64,000 bases of DNA from positions 1-64,000 of the forward strand of contig NZ_AUGL01000011.1 of NCBI RefSeq assembly GCF_000422645.1. Direction: 5' to 3'. The notes under the pieces are model-generated. The model worked only from the letters and a program-made list of their open reading frames with translations, was not told the origin of the DNA and made no database searches. Source of the stretch: Ferrimonas futtsuensis DSM 18154. GTDB lineage: Bacteria > Pseudomonadota > Gammaproteobacteria > Enterobacterales > Shewanellaceae. This document shows, piece by piece, positions 25,581-34,502 of this stretch (position 1 is the stretch's first letter; every line of letters begins with the position of its first letter). A program made the position numbers and the translations under genes.

Positions 25581-26119
25581 TCAGCAGCCGCAGTTGCCTT
25601 TTGGGGCATAGGCTTGCACCCCGTCCGGACCGGTTTCCAGGGCGCAGCAGGCCAGGATCTTCTGCCTCAGCTTTTCCCGTCCCCGCTGGACGCGGCTCTT
25701 GGCGCCGGAGAGGCTCAATCCCAGCTGCTCGGCCACCTGTTGCTGACTCTTTCCCTCCAGATCCGCCAGGGTCAGGGGCAGGCCGTATTTCTCCGGCAGC
25801 TCGTTGATCAGTGGCCGCAGACATTGGGCCAGTTCCTGGTGGGCGATCTCAGCCTGGTCCGCTTCCGGCGCCGGGGGCTCCTGGTCCAGGGGGGCCCAGT
25901 CGGGGTGACGACGGTAATGATCCATGATGGCGTTGTGGGCGATGCGGTAGAGCCAGGCTCCCAGGCTCTGCTGCTCCCTGAGTTGATGCTGTTTGCTGTG
26001 GGCCTTGAGGAAGATCTCCTGCAGGGTGTCGTCGACGGCGTCCGGATCCGGCAGCCGGGCGGCCGGGCGGCCAGATAGGCGCGAAGTTTGCTCTTGTGGG
26101 CCTGCCAGTGATCCAGCAT
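25581..26119 (-). pseudogene. sigZ: SigZ-type ECF sigma factor, frameshifted
   Basis: An RNA polymerase sigma factor of the ECF/SigZ type, broken by an insertion. From ATG 26119 the protein starts MLDHWQAHKSKLRAYLAAR, then shifts out of frame. Removing one copy of an 8-bp repeat at 26055-26070 restores LPDPDAVDDTLQEIFLKAHS (sigma region 2), region 4 (LADLEGKSQQQVAEQLGLS) and a 176-aa protein of normal SigZ length, ending in two cysteine pairs (ACC and NCGC). An in-frame ATG at 25925 could still give a region-4 fragment. Frameshift mutation, slippage switch and assembly error are all possible. Confidence 0.85.
26055..26070. repeat. 8-bp tandem duplication inside sigZ
   Basis: CCGGGCGG occurs twice in tandem and is followed by CC. 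One copy too many shifts the sigma factor frame by 8 bases; with one copy the frame is intact. Confidence 0.9.
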
Positions 26120-26188
26120 GGGCGTCTCTCCTTGGGGGTTAGTGTCACTGTAAGAGAGGTAAGACGCACGGGGAAAGAAAAAGACGCA

Positions 26189-26214
26189 AAAAAAGGAGCC
26201 GATTGGCTCCCTTT
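26189..26214 (-). terminator. Terminator of the outer-membrane gene
   Basis: GGAGCC / GGCTCC with a 4-base loop, followed on the minus strand by seven T, 16 bases after the stop. Confidence 0.8.
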
Positions 26215-26229
26215 CTGGAAAAGTGGGGA

Positions 26230-26922
26230 TCAGAAGCCGGCGGTGAAATGCAGGCCGACCCAGGTGTGACCATCGTCGTTGCCCACATCCAGCTCGACAT
26301 CTTTGTCACCTTTCTGGTGTTCGATGATCGCATTGACCGCCCAAGTGTCGTTCAACTGGTATCCCAGAGAAGCTCCAAAAGTGTGGTGGTTGGCTCCATC
26401 GTGGTCTGGACTGGCGTAGCCGTAGTCGAACGCGGCAATCACGTAAGGAGTGAAGGTGATCGCCTCGTTGATGGCGAACTCCCGTTGGATGCCAATCTCC
26501 AGGAAGCCACCTTCGGCTTCGGTGCTGTAGACATAGTCTACGAAGGGTTCGAACCACTCCAGGCCACCGTAGGCAATACCGGCACCCAGCTCGTTGTCGG
26601 ACTCACTGTCTTCGAAGAACTCGAGGCGGGTATAACTGCCGTAGAAGCTGAAATCCCCCACTTCAAAGCCGTACTCGATGCCCAGGTTCAGCTCATCGTA
26701 GTCGACACTGGAGTCGGCGGCGTAGCCATAGGCGGCGGACAGGGTGATGCCGTTTTCAAAACCTGCGGCGCCATTCAGCCAGTAGATGCCGCCCTTATCG
26801 AGGTTGTCACGTCCTTCGGAGATGTACTTGGAGTCGTAGCCAAAGTCCACTTCATAATCTGCTGCAGCTGCTGAGAAGCTGGCCAGCGCCAACATTATGC
26901 TGGTGGTCAGGATGGATTTCAT
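26230..26922 (-). CDS. Outer-membrane beta-barrel protein
   Basis: A 230-aa secreted protein: signal peptide to about residue 21 (FSAAAA/DYEV), then alternating amphipathic strands rich in aromatic and acidic residues (VDFGYDSKYISEGRDNLDKG and GIEYGFEVGDFSFYGSYTR are typical) and a terminal phenylalanine (LHFTAGF) for BAM recognition. It is very acidic (many Asp/Glu). Probably a small porin of about 10 strands. AGGTAA lies before the ATG. No cargo can be named. Single gene with its own terminator. Confidence 0.8.
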   Translation of the reverse strand: MKSILTTSIMLALASFSAAAADYEVDFGYDSKYISEGRDNLDKGGIYWLNGAAGFENGITLSAAYGYAADSSVDYDELNLGIEYGFEVGDFSFYGSYTRLEFFEDSESDNELGAGIAYGGLEWFEPFVDYVYSTEAEGGFLEIGIQREFAINEAITFTPYVIAAFDYGYASPDHDGANHHTFGASLGYQLNDTWAVNAIIEHQKGDKDVELDVGNDDGHTWVGLHFTAGF

Positions 26923-27236
26923 TGTAATTACCTATTCGCTGGTACATTGTGATTGCGAGTGAGAATGGATTTTATTCTTATTGGTTATTGCGTTCTGTGA
27001 GAGGTCTCCCGAAAACCTTGCCAGGAGCAGGGAATAATCCACTCTGTGTCACAAACGTGGTTTCTACCGGGGTAAAAATGCAGGATTTTGCTCGGTAACG
27101 CCCTGTAAAAGCCCGTTTATGTTTCACCGTCACCCAAGTAATAACAATTTAAAAATCTTCATACAAATTGAGGTTGATAGAGTGTGAACTCAATCGGCAG
27201 GTCATCCCCTGTCTCAGGCAAAGTTTCAGGTAACAC

Positions 27237-27266
27237 CTTGTTTTTGTCCTGGCTGCGCCCCATGTT
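27237..27266 (+). promoter_or_regulatory. Sigma-32 (heat-shock)-type promoter of prlC
   Basis: -35 CTTGTTT (27237-27243) and -10 CCCCATGTT (27258-27266) are 14 bases apart; the sigma-32 consensus is CTTGAAA-N11-16-CCCCATNT. The start near 27273 leaves about 47 bases to the ATG. Enterobacterial prlC/opdA is known to be heat-shock induced. The remaining part of 26923-27236 shows no gene. Confidence 0.7.
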
Positions 27267-27319
27267 GTGTGGAGACACTACCCTTAAATGCGGTTAGCAC
27301 AGACCAACAAGGAGCCCCC

Positions 27320-29359
27320 ATGACCAACCCCTTGATGAACACGGATCAACTTCCCCTGTTCTCAGCCATTCGACCGGAACATGTTCAGGAAGCGGTGGAA
27401 CAGGCCCTGACGGCCTGTCGCGACAAGGTGGAGCAGGTGGTGGCCGCCGGTGCCCCCTTTACCTGGGACGGCCTGGTGGAGCCGTTGGAGGAGGCGGACG
27501 ATCATCTGGGCAAAATCTGGTCACCGGTCAGTCACATGAACTCCGTGGTCAGCAACGATGAGTTGCGGGAAGCCCACGATGCCTGCCTGCCGGCCCTGTC
27601 TGAGTACGGCACCTGGGTGGGTCAGCATAAGGGGTTGTATCAGGCCTACAAATCTCTGAGGGAGTCCGGACACTATGAGACTCTGACCCTGGCGCAGAAG
27701 AAGGTGATCGACAACGCCCTGCGAGACTTTGAGCTGTCCGGCATTGGCCTGGATGAGGCGAAACAGAAACGCTTTGGCGAGATTCGCATGCGTCTGTCCG
27801 AACTCTCCAGCCAGTACGCCAACCGGGTGTTGGATGCCACCAATGCCTGGACCAAACAGATCTCGGACGTGGCTCAACTGGCTGGCCTGCCGGAGAGCGC
27901 CATCGCCGCCGCGCGTCAGACCGCCGAACAGCGCGGCCACGAGGGTTACCTGCTGACCCTGGAGTTTCCCTCCTACATCGCGGTGATGACCTACGCCGAT
28001 GATGCCGAGCTGCGCCGGGAGGTGTACACCGCCTACTGCACCCGCGCCTCGGATCAGGGCCCCAACGCCGGCGAGTTTGATAACTCCCCCCTGATGGCGG
28101 AGATGCTCTCCCTCAAGCATGAGCTGGCGGGGCTGCTGGGATTCGACAGCTACGCCGATATGTCCCTGGCCACCAAGATGGCGGAGGAGCCGGCCCAGGT
28201 GATCTCCTTCCTCAATGAACTGGCCCTGCGCTCCCGTCCTCAGGCCCAGCAGGAGCTGAAACAGCTGACGGCCTATGCCAGAGAGCACCATGGTGCCGGG
28301 GAGCTGAACGCCTGGGACATCGCTTATTTCTCCGAGAAGCAGAAGCAGCACCTGTACAGCATCTCCGATGAACAGCTGCGCCCCTACTTCCCTCAGGAGC
28401 AGGTGCTCAGCGGCCTGTTCTCCACCGTCGAGAAGCTGTTCGGTGTGACCGTCTCCGAAGTGCAGGGAGTGGATGTCTGGCATGAGGATGTGCGCTATTT
28501 CGACATCCATGATGCCCAAGGAGAGTTGCGCGGCAGCTTCTACCTGGATCTGTTTGCCCGTCAGAACAAGCGTGGCGGCGCCTGGATGGACGACTGCCGC
28601 GGCCGCCGTCTGCGCATTGCCGGTTTGCAGAGCCCGGTGGCCTACCTGACCTGCAACTTCAACGGCCCGGTGGGAGACAAGCCCGCCCTGTTCACCCACG
28701 ATGAGGTGGTGACCCTGTTCCACGAGTTTGGCCACGGCATCCACCATATGCTGACCAAGGTGGAGGCCAGCAGTGTCGCCGGCATCAATGGGGTACCCTG
28801 GGATGCGGTGGAGCTGCCCAGCCAGTTCCTGGAGAACTGGTGCTGGCAGGAGGAGGCGCTGGCCTTCATCTCCGGCCACTATGAGAGTGGCGAGCCTCTG
28901 CCCCATCAGATGTTGGAGAAGATGATGGCGGCCAAGAACTACCAGAGCGCCATGATGATGGTGCGCCAGCTGGAGTTTTCCCTGTTCGACTTCCGTCTTC
29001 ACCTGGAATACCAGCCTGAGCTCGGTGACCGGATTCAACAGACCCTGAACCAGGTACGCGACCAGGTCTCGGTGATCAAGGCGCCTGAGTTTAACCGCTT
29101 CCAGCACGGTTTCAGCCACATCTTCGCCGGGGGCTATGCGGCTGGCTACTACAGCTACAAGTGGGCCGAGGTGCTGTCCGCCGATGCCTTCAGCCGTTTC
29201 GAGGAGGAGGGGATCTTCAGCCCGCAGGTGGGCGCCGATTTCCTGGATTGCATCCTGGAGCGTGGTGGCAGCGAGGAGCCCATGGAGCTGTTCAAGCGAT
29301 TCCGTGGCCGCGAGCCGGAGATTGACGCCCTGCTGCGTCACAGCGGCATCGCCGCCTAA
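27320..29359 (+). CDS. prlC: Oligopeptidase A
   Basis: A cytoplasmic M3-family zinc metallopeptidase that degrades signal-peptide fragments and other short peptides. The 679-aa protein carries the zinc motif HEFGH (residues 468-472) in a TLFHEFGHGIHHML context, with the third ligand in the following SQFLENW helix. ATG 27320 has AAGGAG upstream; an in-frame GTG at 27269 is upstream of that site and would start inside the promoter. The length equals E. coli PrlC (680). In E. coli rsmJ follows directly; here two genes intervene. A terminator follows. Confidence 0.97.
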   Translation: MTNPLMNTDQLPLFSAIRPEHVQEAVEQALTACRDKVEQVVAAGAPFTWDGLVEPLEEADDHLGKIWSPVSHMNSVVSNDELREAHDACLPALSEYGTWVGQHKGLYQAYKSLRESGHYETLTLAQKKVIDNALRDFELSGIGLDEAKQKRFGEIRMRLSELSSQYANRVLDATNAWTKQISDVAQLAGLPESAIAAARQTAEQRGHEGYLLTLEFPSYIAVMTYADDAELRREVYTAYCTRASDQGPNAGEFDNSPLMAEMLSLKHELAGLLGFDSYADMSLATKMAEEPAQVISFLNELALRSRPQAQQELKQLTAYAREHHGAGELNAWDIAYFSEKQKQHLYSISDEQLRPYFPQEQVLSGLFSTVEKLFGVTVSEVQGVDVWHEDVRYFDIHDAQGELRGSFYLDLFARQNKRGGAWMDDCRGRRLRIAGLQSPVAYLTCNFNGPVGDKPALFTHDEVVTLFHEFGHGIHHMLTKVEASSVAGINGVPWDAVELPSQFLENWCWQEEALAFISGHYESGEPLPHQMLEKMMAAKNYQSAMMMVRQLEFSLFDFRLHLEYQPELGDRIQQTLNQVRDQVSVIKAPEFNRFQHGFSHIFAGGYAAGYYSYKWAEVLSADAFSRFEEEGIFSPQVGADFLDCILERGGSEEPMELFKRFRGREPEIDALLRHSGIAA

Positions 29360-29365
29360 ACAGAA

Positions 29366-29392
29366 ACGAGGCCCATTCGGGCCTCTTTTTTT
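29366..29392 (+). terminator. prlC terminator
   Basis: GAGGCCC / GGGCCTC with an ATTC loop, followed by seven T. Confidence 0.85.
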
Positions 29393-29402
29393 GGGAGAAT
29401 GC

Positions 29403-30017
29403 CTAGAAGTAGAAGCGGGTTTCCAGCAACAGGCTATTGGCGACCTCGTTGTGCTCGGCCCTCAGATTGAGGGCGATTTGAGGCGTGGGGTAGAACACCA
29501 GGCCGACGCTGGAGTGGTTCCACTGTTTATCGAACTCCTTGGCCACCTGGTGGCGAATCTCCAGGTCCAGCTGGCTGGTGAGTTTGCCCCGAATCTGGAA
29601 GGCCACCACCGGAGAGATGGAGTACTCCTTCAGATCCCCCTGGCTCCAACTGGCCAGGCTGGTGCCCACCCCAACCAGGAAATCCCAGTGTTCGTCCCCG
29701 GCAATCCGGTAGTCGAGCCGGGCCTGGAATCGGTTGAGGGCGGCGCTCTGATACTGTTGCCCCTCCTCCTGCCAGTTCATCTCCGCATTGATGTCGAGCA
29801 ACCAACGCTGATTCAACTGGGCCAGTGCACCGGCAGAGAGTTGCATGCCGCTGTCGTCGGTGGCGTGGATCTTCGCCAGTGCCGCATGGGCGTAGTTGTA
29901 GTCCACCGGGGTGAGGTAGTCGTCAAACCAGTTATCCAGCCACTGACACAGGTCGCCGCACATGGCGAAGCCAGGTGCAGGAAGCAGTGCAATTAAGAGC
30001 GGGGTGGCACGGATCAC
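29403..30017 (-). CDS. Secreted outer-membrane-type protein, unknown
   Basis: A 204-aa protein with a signal peptide (about residues 1-18, PAPGFA/MCGD), an early CGDLCQW cysteine pair, and later amphipathic beta strands ending in LLLETRFYF, typical of an outer-membrane barrel. It starts with GTG at 30017 behind AGGAG; the longer open frame from 30116 lacks a signal and a site. I do not recognise a family. It is convergent with prlC. Confidence 0.72.
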   Translation of the reverse strand: MIRATPLLIALLPAPGFAMCGDLCQWLDNWFDDYLTPVDYNYAHAALAKIHATDDSGMQLSAGALAQLNQRWLLDINAEMNWQEEGQQYQSAALNRFQARLDYRIAGDEHWDFLVGVGTSLASWSQGDLKEYSISPVVAFQIRGKLTSQLDLEIRHQVAKEFDKQWNHSSVGLVFYPTPQIALNLRAEHNEVANSLLLETRFYF

Positions 30018-30173
30018 AGTGGACTCCTCTGATTGTGTGACCCATTGAGTACCTGATCCTGACCGAAGATAAAAGGACAGTTTGATGCCGGGTGAATAAT
30101 CTTCGATCCTGGTCAAACTTTTGCCACCCCAATTTAAGTTATCTCCGGTTAACGTCGATGTAACCCTTATGGC

Positions 30174-30196
30174 ACAAGCTGTCTCGCTTGTTTTTT
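30174..30196 (+). terminator. Orphan intrinsic terminator
   Basis: ACAAGC / GCTTGT stem with a TGTCTC loop and six T, on the plus strand, with no plus-strand gene between it and prlC. It may end a small RNA that starts in 30020-30170, or attenuate a long leader of the TetR gene. The rest of 30018-30407 shows no gene. Confidence 0.45.
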
Positions 30197-30407
30197 GCTT
30201 CTTCTGCTGGCAGGGCGAAAGGTGCAGTTCGAATGATATTTTGACCTGTGTCAGTTTTTCCCGAGAAAGTTTCGCAACCCTTTGTTTCTAATGGGAATGC
30301 TTCTGTAAGTGCGATCTATATCTCGGAAGGGGTATCTGGAATCTGGTTATATATCCGCATTGTGCCGGTAGCGTGCCGCGCCCTTGGCAAACAGGAGTAA
30401 AAGGACG

Positions 30408-31124
30408 ATGAGTAAATCAGATTTATACAAGGTTAGGGAAACCCGCATTCTGTTGGCTGCCCTGAATACCGCGAGCAGCAAAGGTGCTCTCGACTTTCGT
30501 ATGGCCGATGTTGCTCGCGCCGCCGAGTGCTCTGTCGGAACCCTCTACGGTCACTTCATCAGCAAAGAAGATATGATGGCCGCATTGGTGCAGGTGGGTT
30601 TGACTCGCCGTACCGAATTCGCCAAGCGTCTGTCCTCGCTGGAACTGAGCGGTATGGAACGATTCGTCAGCCTGCTGGTGCTGGAGCAACAGCGTCTGGC
30701 CCATGACGATATCCTGGCCCAACTGGAACTGCTGGTCTGCTACAGCGATCTGTGGCGTCGTGCCGCCGACAAGCGTGTGGCTGCCCTGAGAGATGCCTCC
30801 GAAGAGTTTGACCGCCAGCTGGATGAGGCATTGGTGGTCGCTGAGAAAGAGGGGTATCGCCTCAACGAAGAGCAGCGTGCCCGCCTGACCGCCCGTGGCC
30901 GTGCTGCGGTGCTGGGCAGTCAACTGCAAACCTCTCGCCAGACCCTGATGCCCTGCGGTGTCATGGCCGGTGAAGGTGAGTTCTTCAATGTGCTGGCGGA
31001 CATCGTTCGCTGCGGTAATGGTCCTGTTCTGGATGGCAATGAGTGGCTGGGTAAGTGCCAGAGCGCCCTGGAACTGGGTCGTGAAATGATTGCACAACCT
31101 GTGCTGGGTCAGGTCGCTGCCTGA
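30408..31124 (+). CDS. TetR-family transcription regulator
   Basis: A 238-aa regulator with an N-terminal TetR helix-turn-helix ([33 protein letters not shown] split around residues 30-62) and a helical ligand-binding C-domain. ATG 30408 has AAGGA just upstream. The ligand and targets are unknown; the genes on both sides (a barrel protein and rsmJ) give no firm hint. It interrupts the prlC-rsmJ pairing seen in enterobacteria. A strong terminator follows. Confidence 0.88.
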   Translation: MSKSDLYKVRETRILLAALNTASSKGALDFRMADVARAAECSVGTLYGHFISKEDMMAALVQVGLTRRTEFAKRLSSLELSGMERFVSLLVLEQQRLAHDDILAQLELLVCYSDLWRRAADKRVAALRDASEEFDRQLDEALVVAEKEGYRLNEEQRARLTARGRAAVLGSQLQTSRQTLMPCGVMAGEGEFFNVLADIVRCGNGPVLDGNEWLGKCQSALELGREMIAQPVLGQVAA

Positions 31125-31142
31125 ACCCCGGCATAGTCGTCA

Positions 31143-31170
31143 AAGCGCGCCCAGATGGCGCGCTTTTTTT
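31143..31170 (+). terminator. Terminator after tetR-type gene
   Basis: AGCGCGCC / GGCGCGCT stem with a CAGAT loop and seven T. Confidence 0.88.
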
Positions 31171-31197
31171 GTGCCTGTGTCTGGCCATGGGTATACT
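31169..31197 (+). promoter_or_regulatory. Likely rsmJ promoter
   Basis: A perfect -10 TATACT (31192-31197) with TTGTGC 17 bases upstream. It makes the upstream in-frame ATGs unlikely starts and supports the ATG at 31226. Confidence 0.5.
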
Positions 31198-31225
31198 TCC
31201 GCCATCGATACTCCCCGGACTGATC

Positions 31226-31981
31226 ATGTACTCCCTTTATCTGGACTCACAGGGCGATGACGCCCAGCGATTGCCCGACATCGCCCGACGTTGGCAGCTG
31301 GAGCATAGCGAGACTTCCCCGTTTTCACTGGGCTTTGAGCAGGGGCAGCTCAGCCTGAGACTCAGGGATGAGCCCAAAACAGGCGCCATCAGTGTGGATC
31401 TGGCGTCCGGTGCGGCCGCACACAGGCGCAAGTTTGGTGGTGGCCGCGGGCAGGCGATCGCCAAGGCGGTGGGCCTCAAGGGGGGCGTCACTCCCCTGGT
31501 GGTGGATGGCACGGCCGGTTTGGGGCGGGACAGCTTCGTGCTGGCCAGTCTCGGCTGCCGGGTGATCATGGTGGAGCGTCACCCTGTGGTGGCGGCCCTG
31601 TTGGAAGATGGTCTGCGCCGAGCCTGTGAGGACAGCGAGATCGGCCGCTGGGTCACTGAACGGCTCAGCCTGGCCCCGGGGAACAGCATCGACTCCCTGG
31701 GGGCGATTGAGCAGGAGGTGGAGGTGGTCTATCTGGATCCCATGTACCCTCACAGAGCCAAGTCCGCCCTGGTGAAGAAGGAGATGCGGGTGTTTCAGCA
31801 GCTGGTGGGCAGCGATGAGGATGCCGATGCCCTGCTGGTGCCAGCGCTCAAGCTGGCCCAGAGACGGGTGGTAGTGAAACGGCCCGATTACGCCGAGCAC
31901 CTGGATGGCCGCGAGCCCACCATGGCCATCGAAACCAAGAAAAACCGCTTCGACGTTTACGTCAAAGCGGCCTTGTCGTAA
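31226..31981 (+). CDS. rsmJ: 16S rRNA m2G1516 methyltransferase
   Basis: Methylates N2 of G1516 in 16S rRNA using S-adenosylmethionine. The 251-aa protein shows the highly conserved RsmJ blocks: [37 protein letters not shown] (the SAM motif), [20 protein letters not shown] and [15 protein letters not shown] 31226 agrees with family length; longer frames would begin inside the promoter. It is a housekeeping gene and is normally beside prlC. Confidence 0.96.
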   Translation: MYSLYLDSQGDDAQRLPDIARRWQLEHSETSPFSLGFEQGQLSLRLRDEPKTGAISVDLASGAAAHRRKFGGGRGQAIAKAVGLKGGVTPLVVDGTAGLGRDSFVLASLGCRVIMVERHPVVAALLEDGLRRACEDSEIGRWVTERLSLAPGNSIDSLGAIEQEVEVVYLDPMYPHRAKSALVKKEMRVFQQLVGSDEDADALLVPALKLAQRRVVVKRPDYAEHLDGREPTMAIETKKNRFDVYVKAALS

Positions 31982-31989
31982 CACTGGGG

Positions 31990-32139
31990 CTAGCGAGGAC
32001 TGGTGGGCAGCCGGTCGTACTTTCGGCGTCCGAATATCTGACGGCGGTCGCTGCTCTCTTCGCCGTCCCTGGGCTGAGTGCGGCGATCCTGACTTTGGCG
32101 CCGGTCCTCCCGGCGCCGGTCAAACGGATAGCTGTTCAT
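31990..32139 (-). CDS. DRR-repeat microprotein (49 aa)
   Basis: A very basic 49-residue protein, too short for usual ORF limits but with an excellent site (GGAGGAGCC then ATG). It starts MNSYPFDRRREDRRQSQDRR and continues with DRRQ and a GRRKYDR end, so a DRR/GRR triplet recurs four or five times. Such peptides usually bind nucleic acid or acidic partners, but I know no function. Codon use is like the neighbours. It is convergent with rsmJ, only 8 bases apart, and divergent from the GNAT gene. Confidence 0.7.
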   Translation of the reverse strand: MNSYPFDRRREDRRQSQDRRTQPRDGEESSDRRQIFGRRKYDRLPTSPR

Positions 32140-32220
32140 GGCTCCTCCACGACCCGAGCCTGAGTACCCTATCTATAGATATAGACGCTTTTACCTGGCA
32201 TACAACCCGGAGAGACCCTA

Positions 32221-32634
32221 TTGGCGGCATTGAGTATCGAAGCCTTGCCGGTACAGGCACTGCCCCTGGCGGACCGCTTCTATCGCGATCAGGGTGAGAA
32301 GGATCGCTGCCGGCGTCATGACAGGGTGTGGTTTGGTCGGCTGGCGGGGCGTCCTGTGGCGGCAGCCCGCCTCAGTCCCCAAGGCGGAGCGCTGCAGCTG
32401 AGAGGGGTGTGGGTGGCGCCCCAACATCGCCGATCCGGCATTGGGGCTGCCCTGGTACGCCAGGTGGTGGCTGCGGCTGGCGAGCCTGTGTGGTGCTTCG
32501 CCCAGCCTGAGCTGGTGGCCTGGTACCTGTCCCTGGGTTTTCAATTGGCTGCGGCCCTTCCAGAGAATCAGGCCGCCATGCTGGCGGCTTATCGACGCAG
32601 CCACCCTTCACTTCAGGCCTTGTGCCACCCCTGA
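32221..32634 (+). CDS. GNAT-family N-acetyltransferase
   Basis: A 137-aa acetyltransferase. The acetyl-CoA motif A is LQLRGVWVAPQHRRSGIGAA (residues about 59-78), followed by VVWCFAQPEL-like and WYLSLGFQ strands. It starts with TTG at 32221 behind CGGAGAGA; no better ATG is in frame. Substrate unknown; similar small GNATs modify amino acids or proteins. The upstream 32140-32220 contains a short TATCTATAGATA palindrome that may mark the shared divergent promoter. Confidence 0.85.
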   Translation: MAALSIEALPVQALPLADRFYRDQGEKDRCRRHDRVWFGRLAGRPVAAARLSPQGGALQLRGVWVAPQHRRSGIGAALVRQVVAAAGEPVWCFAQPELVAWYLSLGFQLAAALPENQAAMLAAYRRSHPSLQALCHP

Positions 32635-32806
32635 TCCTCGAGGGGTTGCCGCTGAATCTTTGTTTTTATTGATGATTTGTCCTGTGGATGGGCCAATGTT
32701 GTTTACCCTGGTCCAATGGCCACGGTGTTACATCGGCACTCTTCGGAAAACTCTCTATACTTACAATAAGTTGGCCATGGATGGTCGCGACCCACATGGA
32801 TGAGTC

Positions 32807-34441
32807 ATGCTCAAATCCCCTATTCGTCTCTGGCAGCCCCTGGTGCTGATGGTGGTGCTCCTAAGCCTGCTGATGGTGTTCCTTACCCTGGTTTTCGAGT
32901 CTCAGATTCGGCAGATGCACCAGGCGAGGCTGCAGCAACTGGCTCAGCTTGGGGCCGGTCTGGTGCTTCATGCTGAATCCTCTGAAACCGGCCTCCGGTC
33001 TGGTGCGCTGGCCCAGTTGCTGGAAGGAAGCCAGGCCCGGCTGCAGATTCTGGACGAGACAGGCCGTATTCTGGTGGACTCCCGGGGCGAGAGAGGAGGG
33101 CGGGTTGCGGCCTCTTCTCCTGAGCTGAGGCAGGCCATGGCCAGTGGCATCGGCGCAGCTTTGCGCCACGAAGCCTCCCTGGGTGAGGTGTATTTCCTGG
33201 CGCTGTCCCTGAGCCAGGGCGATCAGATCCGCCTGGTGCGCGTCTCTGAACCCAACGCCGTTCTTACCGGGGCCCTGATGACCCTCAGATTCTGGGTGCT
33301 ACTGACCTGGATGCTGGGGTTGTTCGTGGTGCTGACCTTTTGGCGTTGGTTGCGGCTGACCCTGGAGAACGGCCGCCGGGATGCGGCCGCCAGTCAGGAG
33401 GTGCAGGTGGTGGCACGAACCCGGGATCTGGCGATGTTGCAGCGCCTCGGCAGCCTGATGTCCGCCTGTACCACTGTGGATGCCGCCTGCAGGGTGATGG
33501 AACCCATCGCCGAGCAGTTGCTTCCGGGGGCGCGCGGCAGCATCGCCCTGATCCGGTCGGCTCGTGGACTGAAGATGGTAACCCATTGGGGAGGAGGGTG
33601 GCCCGGGCCCCGTGAGTTTGGCTCTGAGGAGTGTTGGGCGCTGCTTAAGGGCAACACCCACCTGAGCTGTGATGAGGGGATAGAGATCCTTTGCGAACAT
33701 CAGACTCAGCCGGGCAGTCAGCTCTGCATCCCGCTGCTGGCTCAGGGGGAGGCCCTCGGGGTGCTTAGCCTGATGTTTACCGATGAAGTTCAGATGCTGG
33801 CGGGCAGGGCGGTGGCGGAATCGATGGCTGAACAGGTGGGTTTGGCTCTGGCTAACATTCGCCTGAGAGACAACCTCAAGGACCAGGCCATTCGAGATCC
33901 TCTCTCCGGCCTGTTCAACCGGCGGCATATGATGGAGTTTCTTGAGACGCAACTGGCTCTCAGCGAGCGGCGTCAGGAGCCGTTGTCGATGCTGATGCTG
34001 GACATAGACCACTTCAAGAAGTTTAACGATACCTTTGGCCATGACTCCGGTGACTTTGTGATACAGCGGGTGGCCAAGGAGTTGACTGAGCAGGTGCGCA
34101 AGTCGGATCTGGTGTGTCGCTATGGCGGTGAGGAGCTGGCGGTGATCTGCCCAGACACCGATGCCACCGGGGCCCTGGATCTGGCCAACAAACTGATCAC
34201 GGCGATCGCGGCGTTGGAGTTGAATCACAATGGTCAGGCGCTGGGTCGGGTCACCCTGTCCGCCGGCGTCAGTTGCACCTCGGGCAACCCGGTTACCCTG
34301 GAGCTGTTGATGAAGATGGCGGATGAGGCGCTCTACAGCGCCAAGCAGAAGGGACGCAATCGGGTGGAGGTGGCGGAGGGGGTGTTGCCCCAAGTGCTGG
34401 CTTCCCTGAATTTCCCGGCTCAAACCACTGAACCCGGTTGA
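32807..34441 (+). CDS. Membrane GAF-GGDEF diguanylate cyclase
   Basis: Makes cyclic di-GMP from GTP. The 544-aa protein has a membrane segment at 11-31, a periplasmic sensor loop of about 125 residues, a second segment at 160-180, a GAF-like domain (about 205-350) and a GGDEF domain (about 355-525). The active site is GGEEL (440-444), an active variant, with an inhibitory-site RxxD (RKSD 431-434), so product inhibition is expected. The signal is unknown. A TATACT (32756-32761) could be its -10. Confidence 0.93.
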   Translation: MLKSPIRLWQPLVLMVVLLSLLMVFLTLVFESQIRQMHQARLQQLAQLGAGLVLHAESSETGLRSGALAQLLEGSQARLQILDETGRILVDSRGERGGRVAASSPELRQAMASGIGAALRHEASLGEVYFLALSLSQGDQIRLVRVSEPNAVLTGALMTLRFWVLLTWMLGLFVVLTFWRWLRLTLENGRRDAAASQEVQVVARTRDLAMLQRLGSLMSACTTVDAACRVMEPIAEQLLPGARGSIALIRSARGLKMVTHWGGGWPGPREFGSEECWALLKGNTHLSCDEGIEILCEHQTQPGSQLCIPLLAQGEALGVLSLMFTDEVQMLAGRAVAESMAEQVGLALANIRLRDNLKDQAIRDPLSGLFNRRHMMEFLETQLALSERRQEPLSMLMLDIDHFKKFNDTFGHDSGDFVIQRVAKELTEQVRKSDLVCRYGGEELAVICPDTDATGALDLANKLITAIAALELNHNGQALGRVTLSAGVSCTSGNPVTLELLMKMADEALYSAKQKGRNRVEVAEGVLPQVLASLNFPAQTTEPG

Positions 34442-34502
34442 TATTTGATGCGTAACTAAGAACAATGTCACCAGTTGTAGTTGAAACCGGAGAGTCCCAC
34501 CC

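Noticed and set aside
26963-26985. Possible Fur box (AGAAT-N7-ATTCT) before the 26230 outer-membrane gene
   Set aside because: About 10-11 of 19 consensus matches, not above what AT-rich intergenic DNA gives.
27167-27192. TTGAG ... CTCAA inverted repeat before prlC
   Set aside because: Five-base arms, 16 bases apart, no known factor.
27521-29341. A 606-codon open frame on the strand opposite prlC
   Set aside because: It mirrors prlC exactly, has no start signals, no recognisable domain, and a composition typical of an antisense shadow in high-GC DNA.
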